From assembly GCA_041686935.1 (NCBI GenBank), contig JAWLCW010000011.1:111185-175184 (forward strand): DNA of 64,000 bases, in the 5' to 3' direction. This DNA comes from Mariniphaga sp041686935. Lineage in GTDB: Bacteria > Bacteroidota > Bacteroidia > Bacteroidales > Prolixibacteraceae. Below, piece by piece: positions 40,031-49,454 of this stretch. How positions within the stretch are numbered: the first letter of the stretch is position 1; the number at the start of each line of letters is the position of its first letter. Below the pieces are notes generated by a model. It worked only from the letters and a program-made list of their open reading frames with translations, was not told the DNA's origin and did not search any database. Both the position numbers and the translations under genes were made by a program.

Positions 40031-41106
40031 GAATCGACAACATCAACGATTACTACGATGTCAGCCTGAAGTATGACCGGCTGGCAGAAACGGGTATTTC
40101 GCACGGTGCTGAACAGTGGCACCAGCCTGTGGTCAGCCATCTATATCCCGGGTACACCTTCATACGGATGAACCTTGAGGACCGCGAACAGCTTGCCCAA
40201 CTGTTTGAGCGGGAAAAGTTCGGCAGGGTTTGCCACCTTGCCGCACAGGCAGGGGTGCGGTACAGCCTTGAGAACCCCTATGCCTATGTAAGCAGCAACA
40301 TTGTGGGGTTTATCAACATTCTTGAGGCCTGCCGGCACAACAGGGTAAAGCACCTGGTGTATGCCAGCTCCTCCAGCGTGTACGGCAACAACACCAAAAT
40401 GCCGCTCAGCACGTCCGACAATGTGGATCATCCCATCAGCCTGTATGCAGCTACCAAAAAAAGCAACGAGCTGATGGCGCACACTTACAGCCACCTGTTC
40501 GGGCTTCCCACCACCGGACTGCGCTTCTTCACCGTTTACGGCCCCTGGGGCCGCCCCGACATGGCTTTGTTTCTCTTTACAAAAGCCATCCTCAGCAACA
40601 ATCCAATCCATGTATTCAACAACGGCAACATGGTCCGCGATTTCACCTACATCGATGACATCGTGGAAGGGGTGACCCGTGTGCTTGATAACCCTCCAGC
40701 AGGAAAAACAAAAACAACAGGCAAAGAGCAAGGAGCATGGAGCAACCAGAAACCAGCAACCAGTAACGAGCAACCCCGCCTGACTGACGCAGTCGGACAG
40801 GCAGCAACAAGCAACCAACAACAAACTCCTTACGCCCTTTACAACATAGGTGCCTCCTCCCCCGTCCCGCTCATGGACTACATCTCGGCCCTTGAAACCC
40901 GGCTGGGTAAAACAGCCGAAAAAATTTACCTGCCCATGCAGCCGGGCGATGTGCCCCGTACCGAAGCCGATGTGACTGACCTTGCCAAAGCTATGGGCTA
41001 TAAACCCGATACGCCGGTGGAAGTGGGGATTGGAAGGTTTGTGGAGTGGTATGAACGATACTATTATATTAAGGCAGAACGAATAGAACAAATTCATGTC
41101 ATCTGA
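39946..41106 (+). CDS. NAD-dependent nucleotide-sugar epimerase (UDP-glucuronate 4-epimerase-like) with in-frame repeat insert
   Basis: A 386-residue extended SDR enzyme. It has TGTAGFIGFHLVKKLL (NAD binding), an SSSSVYG segment with the catalytic Ser, the YAATKKS motif with Tyr and Lys, and LRFFTVYGPWGRPDMALFLF, typical of UDP-GlcA 4-epimerases that supply UDP-galacturonate. It starts at TTG, as in the truncated copy; an ATG 43 bp upstream is out of frame and a run of eight A follows it. Residues about 252-293 are an insert of Lys/Gln/Asn/Ser-rich sequence encoded by repeats (see finding); the conserved YNIGASSPVPLMDYI follows directly. The stop overlaps the flippase start by 11 nt. Confidence 0.9.
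   Translation: MKILVTGTAGFIGFHLVKKLLDRGDQVIGIDNINDYYDVSLKYDRLAETGISHGAEQWHQPVVSHLYPGYTFIRMNLEDREQLAQLFEREKFGRVCHLAAQAGVRYSLENPYAYVSSNIVGFINILEACRHNRVKHLVYASSSSVYGNNTKMPLSTSDNVDHPISLYAATKKSNELMAHTYSHLFGLPTTGLRFFTVYGPWGRPDMALFLFTKAILSNNPIHVFNNGNMVRDFTYIDDIVEGVTRVLDNPPAGKTKTTGKEQGAWSNQKPATSNEQPRLTDAVGQAATSNQQQTPYALYNIGASSPVPLMDYISALETRLGKTAEKIYLPMQPGDVPRTEADVTDLAKAMGYKPDTPVEVGIGRFVEWYERYYYIKAERIEQIHVI
40699..40824 (+). repeat. Translated repeat insert within the epimerase gene
   Basis: This segment contains GAGCAAGGAGCATGGAGCAA, several AACCAG units (40743-40775) and a hairpin GCCTGACTG...CAGTCGGACAGGC (40778-40802, inner stem GACTG/CAGTC). It has the look of intergenic repeat DNA but keeps the reading frame, adding about 42 residues not found in the family. 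Confidence 0.65.
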
Positions 41107-42619
41107 AACTAATAAGCGCATAGTCAAAAACACTGCGATGCTGTATATACGGATGTTGGTTACAATGTCGGTAGCATTATATACTTCAAGAATTGTATTG
41201 AATACCCTGGGAATTGAAGATTATGGTATTTACAATGTAGTGGGCGGGTTTGTTACTATGTTTAGTTTTTTAAGCGTTTCAATGGCCACTGCCACCCAAC
41301 GATTCTTAAATTTTGAAATTGGTAAAAAAGATTTTCCTCAGCTTGCAAAAGTCTTCAGCATGAGCATTAATATCCATTTTATTATTGCACTGATTATATT
41401 CTTTCTGGCTGAAACAGTTGGTGTATGGTTTGTAAACACTCAACTAACTATACCTTCTGAACGAATGTCTGCAGCAAACTGGGTATTTCAATTTTCAATA
41501 TTTTCCTCTTTAGTTAATGTGGTGAGTGTTCCATATAATGCAATGATCATTGCTTATGAACGCATGAATGTTTATGCGTGGGTAAGTATTATTGAGGTTG
41601 TTTTGAAGCTGATAATTGTATTCATGCTGCAATGGTTTGGATTTGATAAACTTAAATTATATGCCATTTTAATATTTGGTGTTTCCTTGATCATTCGATT
41701 TATTTATGGATTTTACTGCAACCGTAATTTTAAGGAAAGCAAATACAAATACACATGGAATTTAAAATTATTTAAAACATTGCTGAATTTTGCAGGATGG
41801 AATCTTTGGGGAAATGCTGCAGCAGTGATGTTTGGACAAGGTGTAAACATTCTTTTGAACATTTTCTTTGGCCCGGCAATAAACGCAGCCAGGGGAATCG
41901 CATACCAGGTTCGCGGAGCTATAAATAGTTTTGTAACTAATTTCCAAATGGCCATGAGACCCCAAATTATCCAATCATTTGCAACTGATGATTTAAAATA
42001 CATGCACCAACTTGTTTTTCAGGGTGCCAAATATTCTTTTTTTTTACTTTTTGCACTGTCACTTCCCATATTTCTTGAAACAGAACTAATACTTAGACTT
42101 TGGTTAAAAATCGTTCCGGAATACACTGTTATTTTTACTCAATTAGTAATTATAAACGTTTTAATCGATACTATTTCGGGGCCTTTAATGACAGCAGCGC
42201 AAGCATCCGGTAAAATCAAACTATACCAGGGAGTGGTTGGAGGTTTGCTGTTACTTATACTACCTATATCCTATTTATTTTTAAAAATGGGTTACCCCCC
42301 ACAGATAACCCTATATGTGAATATAGTTATCTCAATTATTGCTTTATTTGCAAGACTAAAGATTATCAGCCCATTAGTAAATTTATCAATTAAAGAGTAT
42401 TTAAAAAATGTTGTTTTACGAATAATTCCTGTTATATTAATAGCTATTATTTTTCCATTTATTATTCAATATTTTTTCCATGCAGGATTAATTCGACTGG
42501 TGCTCGTGGTTTTATCTTCAATTATTTCTGTCTTGGTTTCAATTTTTCTGGTTGGAATGAACAGGAATGAACAGATATTTATCCAAAGAAAAATTAGAGC
42601 CGTTGTATTCAAAAATTAA
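41096..42619 (+). CDS. Polysaccharide flippase (Wzx/PST-type)
   Basis: A 507-residue polytopic protein with 12-14 hydrophobic segments. The start (RIVKNTAMLYIRMLVTMSVALYTSRIVLNTLG) is the usual opening of Bacteroidota oligosaccharide flippases of the MOP superfamily. A flippase moves the lipid-linked repeat unit to the outer face of the inner membrane. It overlaps the epimerase gene by 11 nt and is followed after 6 bp by the ferredoxin-type gene. Confidence 0.9.
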   Translation: MSSETNKRIVKNTAMLYIRMLVTMSVALYTSRIVLNTLGIEDYGIYNVVGGFVTMFSFLSVSMATATQRFLNFEIGKKDFPQLAKVFSMSINIHFIIALIIFFLAETVGVWFVNTQLTIPSERMSAANWVFQFSIFSSLVNVVSVPYNAMIIAYERMNVYAWVSIIEVVLKLIIVFMLQWFGFDKLKLYAILIFGVSLIIRFIYGFYCNRNFKESKYKYTWNLKLFKTLLNFAGWNLWGNAAAVMFGQGVNILLNIFFGPAINAARGIAYQVRGAINSFVTNFQMAMRPQIIQSFATDDLKYMHQLVFQGAKYSFFLLFALSLPIFLETELILRLWLKIVPEYTVIFTQLVIINVLIDTISGPLMTAAQASGKIKLYQGVVGGLLLLILPISYLFLKMGYPPQITLYVNIVISIIALFARLKIISPLVNLSIKEYLKNVVLRIIPVILIAIIFPFIIQYFFHAGLIRLVLVVLSSIISVLVSIFLVGMNRNEQIFIQRKIRAVVFKN

Positions 42620-42625
42620 AATTAT

Positions 42626-44014
42626 ATGACTGTTAATACCAATATTATTGATAATGTTATAAATAATGATCTTTGTATTGGGTGCGGGATGTGTGTTTAT
42701 ATATGCGATTCAAAAGCTCTTGAATTGCATTGGAATGAATATGGTTTCCTGGTTCCTATATTAAAAGGTAAATGCACATCCAATAATAATTGTGTAAATG
42801 TTTGCCCGTTTTATCCTTTTCCCAAAGAAATGGTGGAAACAGAAAATAAAATTGCAGATATATTTATTAATGATTCAAATTTTTATCATCCAAAAATTGG
42901 AAAATATATTGGAATATATGCAGGATATGCAAAAGAATTTCGTTTAACATCCTCTTCTGGTGGTATAGCAACATTTGTTTTTTCACAGTTACTTAAAAAT
43001 GGATTTGTTGAACACGTTTTTTCAGTTATTGAATCCACAAAACCAGATACTTTATATGAATATTCCGTTTGTAATTCAATGGAAGAATTAATTAAAGCTT
43101 CAAAAACCAAATATTATCCGGTTACATTAGCTTCTGTCTTCAATAAAATTCACGACCTGCCAGGGAAAGTTGCCATTGTTGGGGTTGCTTGTTTTATTAA
43201 AGCAATTAGGTTGGCACAGAACGAAAATCATGAATTAAAAGAAAAAATACCTTTTTTGGCAGGTATAATTTGTGGAGGGGTAAAAAGTCGCTTCTTTACA
43301 GAATATCTTGCAGGTAAAGCCGGAGTAAAAAAAGAAAACATTTTAAACCCGCAATTTCGAATAAAAAACTTTAACAGTTCTGCCAGTGATTATTCTTTTA
43401 GTTGCTATGATAAAAATGACAAACAAGAAAAGAGTATTCGGATGCGGACTGTTGGGGATATGTGGGGTACAAGTTTTTTTAAAGCAAATGCATGCGATTT
43501 TTGTGATGATGTAACTGCTGAACTGGCAGACATATCTCTGGGAGATGCCTGGCTTCAACCTTTTAGTAAAGATGGAAAAGGAACAAATGTCATTGTAACC
43601 CGTTCAGCAATAGCCGAAGAATTAATACGCAATGGAATAATTGAAGATAAATTAGTTATCGAAGAATTATCTCTTGAGAGATTCTTAGCTTCACAGCAGG
43701 GAAGTTTCAATCATCGTCATAACGGTCTTTCAACGAGGATAAAAAAGGCAAAAAAGGAAAATCGACCAATACCTCCTAAACGCTTTGGCAACGAAAAAGT
43801 GAATTTGTACTTTAAACTGGTACAAAATATCAGAATGAACATCAGGCGTGAAAGTCTTGAAATTTGGGAAAATAATCCAGATGCCATACTGTTTGATAAA
43901 AAAATAAACAGACGTTTGTGGCAATTAAAAAAGGCAACAACTTTATATCATTATTATCAAGCTGCCAATAAACGGATGAGAAAATTGTTTTTTACAACAA
44001 CTCATTTTTTATGA
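42626..44014 (+). CDS. Coenzyme F420 hydrogenase/dehydrogenase beta-subunit-like ferredoxin protein
   Basis: A 462-residue protein. An N-terminal 4Fe-4S ferredoxin segment has CIGCGMCVYIC and a second cluster motif CVNVCPFYP. A FrhB-like domain follows (about 85-400) with SSSGGIATFVFSQLLKNG, an AIVGVACFIKAIRLA segment and DMWGTSFFKANACDFCDDVTAELADISLGDAW, which carries further Cys residues. In Bacteroidota these proteins are regularly paired with polysaccharide pyruvyl transferases in capsule loci, and here the pair overlaps by 4 nt. The reaction is not established; reduction of a sugar or of the pyruvyl group is possible. The gene is AT-rich. Confidence 0.9.
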   Translation: MTVNTNIIDNVINNDLCIGCGMCVYICDSKALELHWNEYGFLVPILKGKCTSNNNCVNVCPFYPFPKEMVETENKIADIFINDSNFYHPKIGKYIGIYAGYAKEFRLTSSSGGIATFVFSQLLKNGFVEHVFSVIESTKPDTLYEYSVCNSMEELIKASKTKYYPVTLASVFNKIHDLPGKVAIVGVACFIKAIRLAQNENHELKEKIPFLAGIICGGVKSRFFTEYLAGKAGVKKENILNPQFRIKNFNSSASDYSFSCYDKNDKQEKSIRMRTVGDMWGTSFFKANACDFCDDVTAELADISLGDAWLQPFSKDGKGTNVIVTRSAIAEELIRNGIIEDKLVIEELSLERFLASQQGSFNHRHNGLSTRIKKAKKENRPIPPKRFGNEKVNLYFKLVQNIRMNIRRESLEIWENNPDAILFDKKINRRLWQLKKATTLYHYYQAANKRMRKLFFTTTHFL

Positions 44015-45174
44015 AAATTGGTATCCTGACACAACCATTACATAATAATTACGGAGGATTATTGCAGGCTTATGCTTTGCAAACCACTTTAAAGAAAATG
44101 GGGCATGAACCCTGGATTGTTAGAAGGGTTATCGGAAAACGACCTTTTATTAGAAAAATAGCATCATCATTAAAATATCTTGTTCTTAAATATATTCTCA
44201 ACAAAAGAAATCTGCATTCTCCTTTTAAGAAACAAATAATGATATCGGAAGATGAAAAAAGAATCGTTTCAACCTTCACATCAGTGTTTGTTGAAAAATA
44301 CATTCATCCCAAGACAGATTTAATAGATAACAACAGAGACCTTAAAAAATTAATTAAGCAGGGATTTGATGCATTTATAGTAGGCAGCGACCAGGTATGG
44401 CGATTGATTTATTCGCCTTATATGCCAAATTATTTTTTAGATTTTCTTGGCAATAATAAAAAAATTAAACGCCTTGCTTATGCTGCATCTTTTGGTTTGG
44501 ATAAATGGCACTTCCCTTATTTTTTAACAAAAAAAACCAAACGGCTCGCAAAGAGATTTAATGCTATTTCTGTAAGAGAAGAATCTGCTGTAAAGCTGTG
44601 TCAGGAATATCTGAATGTAAAAGCCCAACATTTGGTTGATCCTACCTTATTATTAAAAAAGGAGGAATATTTAAAGATTGTAAAGAATGAAAACGAACCA
44701 AAAAGCCCTGGCAATTTATTTATTTATATTCTCGATAAATCAGAAGAGAAAGAAAAATGGATCAGTATGATTTCAAAAGAGCTTGGAATGATGCCATTTT
44801 CAGTTATGCCATCCAATAAGTTATCTGCTGAAAACAAAGAAGAAATTAATAACTGTATTTTTCCACCGGTAACAAAATGGTTAAAAGGTTTTGAAGATGC
44901 TGCAATTGTTGTTACAGATTCATTTCATGGTTGTATATTTTCCATTTTATTTAATATTCCATTTATAGCATTTGCAAATTCCAAACGAGGATCAACAAGA
45001 TTCATTTCGCTTTTAAAAATGTTTGATTTGTCAGACAGGCTAATATCAGATGGTGATCTTTTTAATCTTGATAGACTTTTAAAACCTGTAAATTGGGATG
45101 AAGTCAATCTAAAGTTAGAAAATGAAAGAAAAAAAAGTTTTTACTTTCTAAATTATAATCTTTCTTCCAATTAA
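44011..45174 (+). CDS. Polysaccharide pyruvyl transferase family protein
   Basis: A 387-residue GT-B-like enzyme. It has GILTQPLHNNYGGLLQAYAL at the N terminus, FIVGSDQVWRLIYSP, LVDPTLLL and the C-terminal VVTDSFHGCIFSILFNIPFIAF, all typical of the CsaB/WcaK family, which adds ketal-linked pyruvate from phosphoenolpyruvate to sugars and makes them acidic. It overlaps the ferredoxin-type gene by 4 nt (ATGA). A 66-bp gap separates it from the next glycosyltransferase. Confidence 0.93.
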   Translation: MKIGILTQPLHNNYGGLLQAYALQTTLKKMGHEPWIVRRVIGKRPFIRKIASSLKYLVLKYILNKRNLHSPFKKQIMISEDEKRIVSTFTSVFVEKYIHPKTDLIDNNRDLKKLIKQGFDAFIVGSDQVWRLIYSPYMPNYFLDFLGNNKKIKRLAYAASFGLDKWHFPYFLTKKTKRLAKRFNAISVREESAVKLCQEYLNVKAQHLVDPTLLLKKEEYLKIVKNENEPKSPGNLFIYILDKSEEKEKWISMISKELGMMPFSVMPSNKLSAENKEEINNCIFPPVTKWLKGFEDAAIVVTDSFHGCIFSILFNIPFIAFANSKRGSTRFISLLKMFDLSDRLISDGDLFNLDRLLKPVNWDEVNLKLENERKKSFYFLNYNLSSN

Positions 45175-45240
45175 AGAATGAAAAGAGGTAGAATATCTGT
45201 TACCTCCTACAACTGATAATATTTTTAATTTTTATTTCAT

Positions 45241-46245
45241 ATGCTTAAGCTATCAATCATAATTCCGGTTTATAATTTAGAATCGTATATTGAAAGATGT
45301 ATTAAAAGTTTAATATATCAGGACGTACCAAAAGAAACTTATGAAATTATTGTAATAAATGATGGTTCTTCCGACAAAACCAGGGATGTTGTTATTGATT
45401 TAATTCAAAAACATTCCAATATCATCCTTATTGATAAAAAAAATGGAGGTGTTTCTTCTGCTCGAAATGCCGGTCTGGAAAAATCAAAGGGAAAGTATAT
45501 AATGTTTGTGGATGGGGATGATTATATTGTAGAAAATTCTTTAAGTTATTTAATCGAAGTTGTTGAAAAAAATAATCTGCAAATAGGTCTGTTTACGCGT
45601 CAAAATGAAACGGACAATAAAGAACTAATAAGAACTGAAAATGAAGTTAAAATAATTCCAGGAGTCGATTTATATTATAACAATAGAAAAAATGATAATT
45701 CTTGTATCTTACTGATTCAACGCGATTTTATTAAAAAAAATAACATTACTTATACATTAGGTATACCTTTTCTTGAAGATGGTGAATTTATCTCAAGGTT
45801 AATGTGCCTTGCTGACCGCACTGCATTTTTTGATTTTCCCTATTACGTATATGTTAAACGGCCAGGTTCAGCAACGAACTCTGATCTTTATTATTCAAAA
45901 AAGGCTATCGATGGTTTTATAAAGGCTGCCATCAATATAAAACAATTTCAGGAAACACATCCCCTCTCAAATAGTCAAAAATTATTTTTAAACCAACCAT
46001 TAGTAAAATTTGTCGTCACAGCAGCCAGTGCCTGCCGAAGCATTAAATCTATTAAATATTTGCCTTATGTTAGAAATGAATATAAAAGAAACAATTTGAA
46101 TTATTTACAACTTGAAGGCTGTAATAAAGAACATGCTTTGTTTGGTAAATGGTATAACTATTCAATTTATTATTATTTTGTAAGAAGATTCTTTGTATTT
46201 GCTTTTATTTATCTAAGAAAATTCAAGCTGTTCAAATCGTCTTAA
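45241..46245 (+). CDS. Family 2 glycosyltransferase
   Basis: A 334-residue GT-A enzyme. It has the N-terminal LSIIIPVYNLESYIERCIKSL, the nucleotide pocket VINDGSSDKTRDV, GGVSSARNAGLEKSKGKYIMF and the metal-binding D-x-D in VDGDDYI (about residue 95). It transfers a sugar to the growing repeat unit; donor and acceptor are unknown. It lies 4 bp before asnB. Confidence 0.93.
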   Translation: MLKLSIIIPVYNLESYIERCIKSLIYQDVPKETYEIIVINDGSSDKTRDVVIDLIQKHSNIILIDKKNGGVSSARNAGLEKSKGKYIMFVDGDDYIVENSLSYLIEVVEKNNLQIGLFTRQNETDNKELIRTENEVKIIPGVDLYYNNRKNDNSCILLIQRDFIKKNNITYTLGIPFLEDGEFISRLMCLADRTAFFDFPYYVYVKRPGSATNSDLYYSKKAIDGFIKAAINIKQFQETHPLSNSQKLFLNQPLVKFVVTAASACRSIKSIKYLPYVRNEYKRNNLNYLQLEGCNKEHALFGKWYNYSIYYYFVRRFFVFAFIYLRKFKLFKSS

Positions 46246-46249
46246 AAAT

Positions 46250-48250
46250 ATGTGTGGATTAGCAGGGATTATAAATAAAGCAGGATTCTCTTCTGGATTA
46301 ATTTCAGAAATGACCGATATTATTAAGCATCGTGGACCAGATGATGAAGGATTTGTTATTTGGACTAATGATGATGACAGACCAGAAGTCCTGTTTGGAA
46401 AAAATACTCCCAATGAAATCTTTAAAAAATGGCCTGCTTATAAGATTAAAAATGTTAATAGCGTAGAAAATAAAAAGGCTGTGATTGCTTTTGGGCATAG
46501 AAGGCTGTCAATACTGGATTTGTCAGCAACAGGCCACCAACCAATGGCTTATTTAAATAATCGCTACTGGATTATTTTTAATGGTGAGATTTATAATTAT
46601 TTAGAATTACGTGAGGAATTAAAAGCTAAAGGTTATGAATTTAAATCCAATAGTGACACTGAAGTAATTTTAGCATCATTTGATCATTGGGGAGTAGATT
46701 GTCAAAACAGGTTTAATGGCATGTGGGCTTTTTCTATTTATGATACAGCGACTAAAAATATTTTTTTATCACGCGATAGATTTGGAATAAAACCTTTATA
46801 TTATTGGTTCTCCCCTGATGGCAGTTTCTGTTTTGGGAGTGAAATTAAACAATTTACCATTCATAAAAATTGGAAAACAATATTAAACAAAAATAGAGCT
46901 TTTGATTTTTTATACTTTTCTTTAACAGATCACACGGAAGAGACCATGTTCAAAGATGTTTTTATGTTAACACCGGGAGGTTGTTTTTTTGATTCCATTG
47001 AAAAGCTCTCTTCATATATTAAAGCAGGTAAATTACCTGTAAAACAATGGTATAATCCAAAAAAGAAATTGTTCGAAGGGGGATTCGAAGAAGCAAAAAA
47101 GGGTTTTTTGAAGAGGTTTCAAGAAGCTATAAAACTACACATTAGGGCAGATGTACCAATAGGGAGTGCGCTTTCCGGAGGTTTAGATTCATCTTCGATT
47201 GTTTCTTATATCAACATTTTATTACGTAAGCAAGATAAAAGTGATTTACAAAAAACATTTTCTTCAGTTTCAAATGATGAAAAGTACAGTGAAAAAAAAT
47301 GGATAGATGAGGTTGTAAAAGAAACGCAGGTAGAAGGTCATTTTATATATCCTAATGGAAAAGATGTTTTCACTTTAACTGAAAAATTGATTTGGCATAT
47401 GGATGAGCCTTATCAATCACAATCAGCCTTCCTGGGCTATCATGTATTTCAGGAAGCAAAGAAAAATAAAGTTATTGTTTTACTAAATGGACAAGGTGCA
47501 GATGAGTATTTATCAGGATACACTGCATTTCGGTCGCAGCGACAAAAAGAATTGATAAAACAATTAAAAATAAAAAGTTTGAAGAAAGAGAATATTGGTT
47601 TTTCAGGAATACTTAAAATTTTATTAAGAATTGCTTATGAAAAAATTCCACTCAAATTAAGGTTTTCTGTTTCTCAAATATCCTTAAAAAACAGACAACT
47701 ATATAAAATAATAGATCAAAAACATCTTGTACGAAAAAGACTGCACCCATATTTAATTAATGGTTATAAAAAAACAGATCACTATGTTATATCAAATTAT
47801 CAACTTTTTACGAATCCTTTACCCAGGTACCTTAGATGGGAAGATAGAAATTCTATGGCTCATTCAGTAGAAGCCCGGGTACCATTTCTTGACTATAGAT
47901 TAGTTGAGTTTGTACGTAATCTTCCTTTGGATTTTCTTGACGCTCCTTTTCAAACTAAGAGAATTTTGGTTGAATCGATGAACGGCATTCTACCTGAAAA
48001 AATCAGACAAAGAAAAGATAAGAAAGGTTTTATTACTCCAGAGCAGGGTTGGTTGTCTGGGGAATACCAAAAAGAATTTTTAGACATGTTTGATCATTAT
48101 GCACCTTATGCTAAAGAAATAATCAGGCATGATAAAGCCAGAAGTTATATTCAAAAAGTTCAATCTGGAATATTACCTTTTGATTATACATATTGGCGTT
48201 TAATTCTTTTTTGTGTTTGGATGAAAGTATTCAATGTCGAAACTGACTAA
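46250..48250 (+). CDS. asnB: AsnB-type glutamine-dependent amidotransferase (asparagine synthase family)
   Basis: A 666-residue protein. The class II glutaminase domain begins with the nucleophile Cys2 (MCGLAGIINKAGF) and contains RGPDDEGFV and RRLSILDLSATGHQPM. The synthetase domain has the PP-loop SGGLDSSSIVSYI (about residue 310) and LNGQGADEYLSGYTAF. The genome already has asnA, and AsnB relatives in polysaccharide loci often amidate uronic acids, so a sugar-carboxylate amide is a reasonable guess here. It lies 4 bp after the GT2 gene and 9 bp before wecB. Confidence 0.9.
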   Translation: MCGLAGIINKAGFSSGLISEMTDIIKHRGPDDEGFVIWTNDDDRPEVLFGKNTPNEIFKKWPAYKIKNVNSVENKKAVIAFGHRRLSILDLSATGHQPMAYLNNRYWIIFNGEIYNYLELREELKAKGYEFKSNSDTEVILASFDHWGVDCQNRFNGMWAFSIYDTATKNIFLSRDRFGIKPLYYWFSPDGSFCFGSEIKQFTIHKNWKTILNKNRAFDFLYFSLTDHTEETMFKDVFMLTPGGCFFDSIEKLSSYIKAGKLPVKQWYNPKKKLFEGGFEEAKKGFLKRFQEAIKLHIRADVPIGSALSGGLDSSSIVSYINILLRKQDKSDLQKTFSSVSNDEKYSEKKWIDEVVKETQVEGHFIYPNGKDVFTLTEKLIWHMDEPYQSQSAFLGYHVFQEAKKNKVIVLLNGQGADEYLSGYTAFRSQRQKELIKQLKIKSLKKENIGFSGILKILLRIAYEKIPLKLRFSVSQISLKNRQLYKIIDQKHLVRKRLHPYLINGYKKTDHYVISNYQLFTNPLPRYLRWEDRNSMAHSVEARVPFLDYRLVEFVRNLPLDFLDAPFQTKRILVESMNGILPEKIRQRKDKKGFITPEQGWLSGEYQKEFLDMFDHYAPYAKEIIRHDKARSYIQKVQSGILPFDYTYWRLILFCVWMKVFNVETD

Positions 48251-48259
48251 GTATAAAAT

Positions 48260-49447
48260 ATGAAAGTCACATTAATCGCCGGTGCCCGGCCCAATTTCAT
48301 GAAAGTTGCACCCATCATTCATGAATTAAATAAAGTTAAGCCTGAATCAGGAATAAACTACAGACTGGTTCATACCGGCCAGCATTATGATGAAAAGATG
48401 AGTGAATCTTTTTTCAGGGAACTGAATATTCCTGATCCAGATGTAAACCTGGGTTGTGGTGGTGGCACGCAGGCTGAACAAACAGCAGCCATTATGGTGG
48501 CTTTTGAGAAAGAACTGATGGTCAATCCTGCTGATTTGGTTATGGTGGTTGGCGACGTAACCAGTACTATGGCTTGCAGCATTGTAGCAAAAAAACTGAA
48601 CACCAAAGTGGCTCATGTAGAAGCAGGTATCCGCAGTTGGGATTTAACCATGCCCGAAGAAATCAACCGCATGGTTACTGATGTGTTGGCCGATTACTTT
48701 TTTATAACTACCGAACTGGCCAATCAAAATTTGCTGAATACAGGAATACCATCCGACCAAATTTTTTTTGTGGGCAATGTGATGATTGATACTCTGCTGG
48801 CCAACCGTCCCCGGTTTAAAAAGCCCCAGCTTTGGGATGAGCTGAAACTGGTAAAACGAAATTACATTGTGATGACGCTTCACCGGCCTGCCAATGTGGA
48901 CGGAGAAGAACAATTCAAAGCCCTGCTTGATGCCATTATCAGATCCTCCCGCTGCCTCCCGGTTATTTTCCCAGTTCATCCCCGCACTGCTAAAATAATA
49001 GAATCTATCATGAAGCATCGGCAACATTCTTCAGTGGTTCCCCTTTGGGGGACGAGCGAAGCGGAGGGGGATACCCTGCATTTAATTCCTCCGCTGGGTT
49101 ACCTCGAATTCAATTATCTTGTTGAAAATGCGAAGGCCGTTATAACTGATTCAGGAGGAATTACAGAAGAAACAACTGCTTTGGGAGTTCCCTGCATGAC
49201 GCTGAGAAACAATACCGAACGGCCGGAGACAGTGGAATTGGGAACCAATGAACTGCTTGGTACAAATCCTGCTGCCATTAAACCCGCCCTTGAAAAACTG
49301 TTCGCAGGAGACTGGAAAAAAGGTTCCGTCCCCGAATTATGGGATGGCAAGGCCTCGGAGAGAATTGTAAAACATTTAATAAATCTTTTTTCCTCTGAAT
49401 CAATACCACTGGTAGAGTATATTGGAAAACAGCATATAATTCAATAA
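48260..49447 (+). CDS. wecB: Non-hydrolysing UDP-N-acetylglucosamine 2-epimerase with in-frame palindrome
   Basis: A 395-residue GT-B-fold epimerase that makes UDP-ManNAc. It has GARPNFMKVAPII, HTGQHYDEKMSESFF, VEAGIRS and the C-terminal DSGGITEETTALGVPC. A dehydrogenase making ManNAcA was not found in the window. Residues about 257-271 (SSVVPLWGTSEAEGD) are encoded by a GC-rich palindromic repeat at 49036-49075; homologues as I know them go straight to LHLIxPLGYLEFNYL. It is preceded by asnB (9 bp) and followed by a glycosyltransferase (7 bp). Confidence 0.95.
   Translation: MKVTLIAGARPNFMKVAPIIHELNKVKPESGINYRLVHTGQHYDEKMSESFFRELNIPDPDVNLGCGGGTQAEQTAAIMVAFEKELMVNPADLVMVVGDVTSTMACSIVAKKLNTKVAHVEAGIRSWDLTMPEEINRMVTDVLADYFFITTELANQNLLNTGIPSDQIFFVGNVMIDTLLANRPRFKKPQLWDELKLVKRNYIVMTLHRPANVDGEEQFKALLDAIIRSSRCLPVIFPVHPRTAKIIESIMKHRQHSSVVPLWGTSEAEGDTLHLIPPLGYLEFNYLVENAKAVITDSGGITEETTALGVPCMTLRNNTERPETVELGTNELLGTNPAAIKPALEKLFAGDWKKGSVPELWDGKASERIVKHLINLFSSESIPLVEYIGKQHIIQ
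49036..49075 (+). repeat. Translated palindromic repeat within wecB
   Basis: GGTTCCCCTTTGGGG at the left and GGGGGATACC at the right form an imperfect terminal palindrome around GACGAGCGAAGCGGA. It is much more GC-rich than the flanking gene and looks like a dispersed Bacteroidota intergenic repeat read through in frame. Confidence 0.65.
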
Positions 49448-49454
49448 AAATCAA

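Noticed and set aside
40141..41133. 330-codon minus-strand frame antisense to the epimerase
   Set aside because: It is a shadow of a GC-rich gene; the plus-strand protein has every catalytic motif of the epimerase family.
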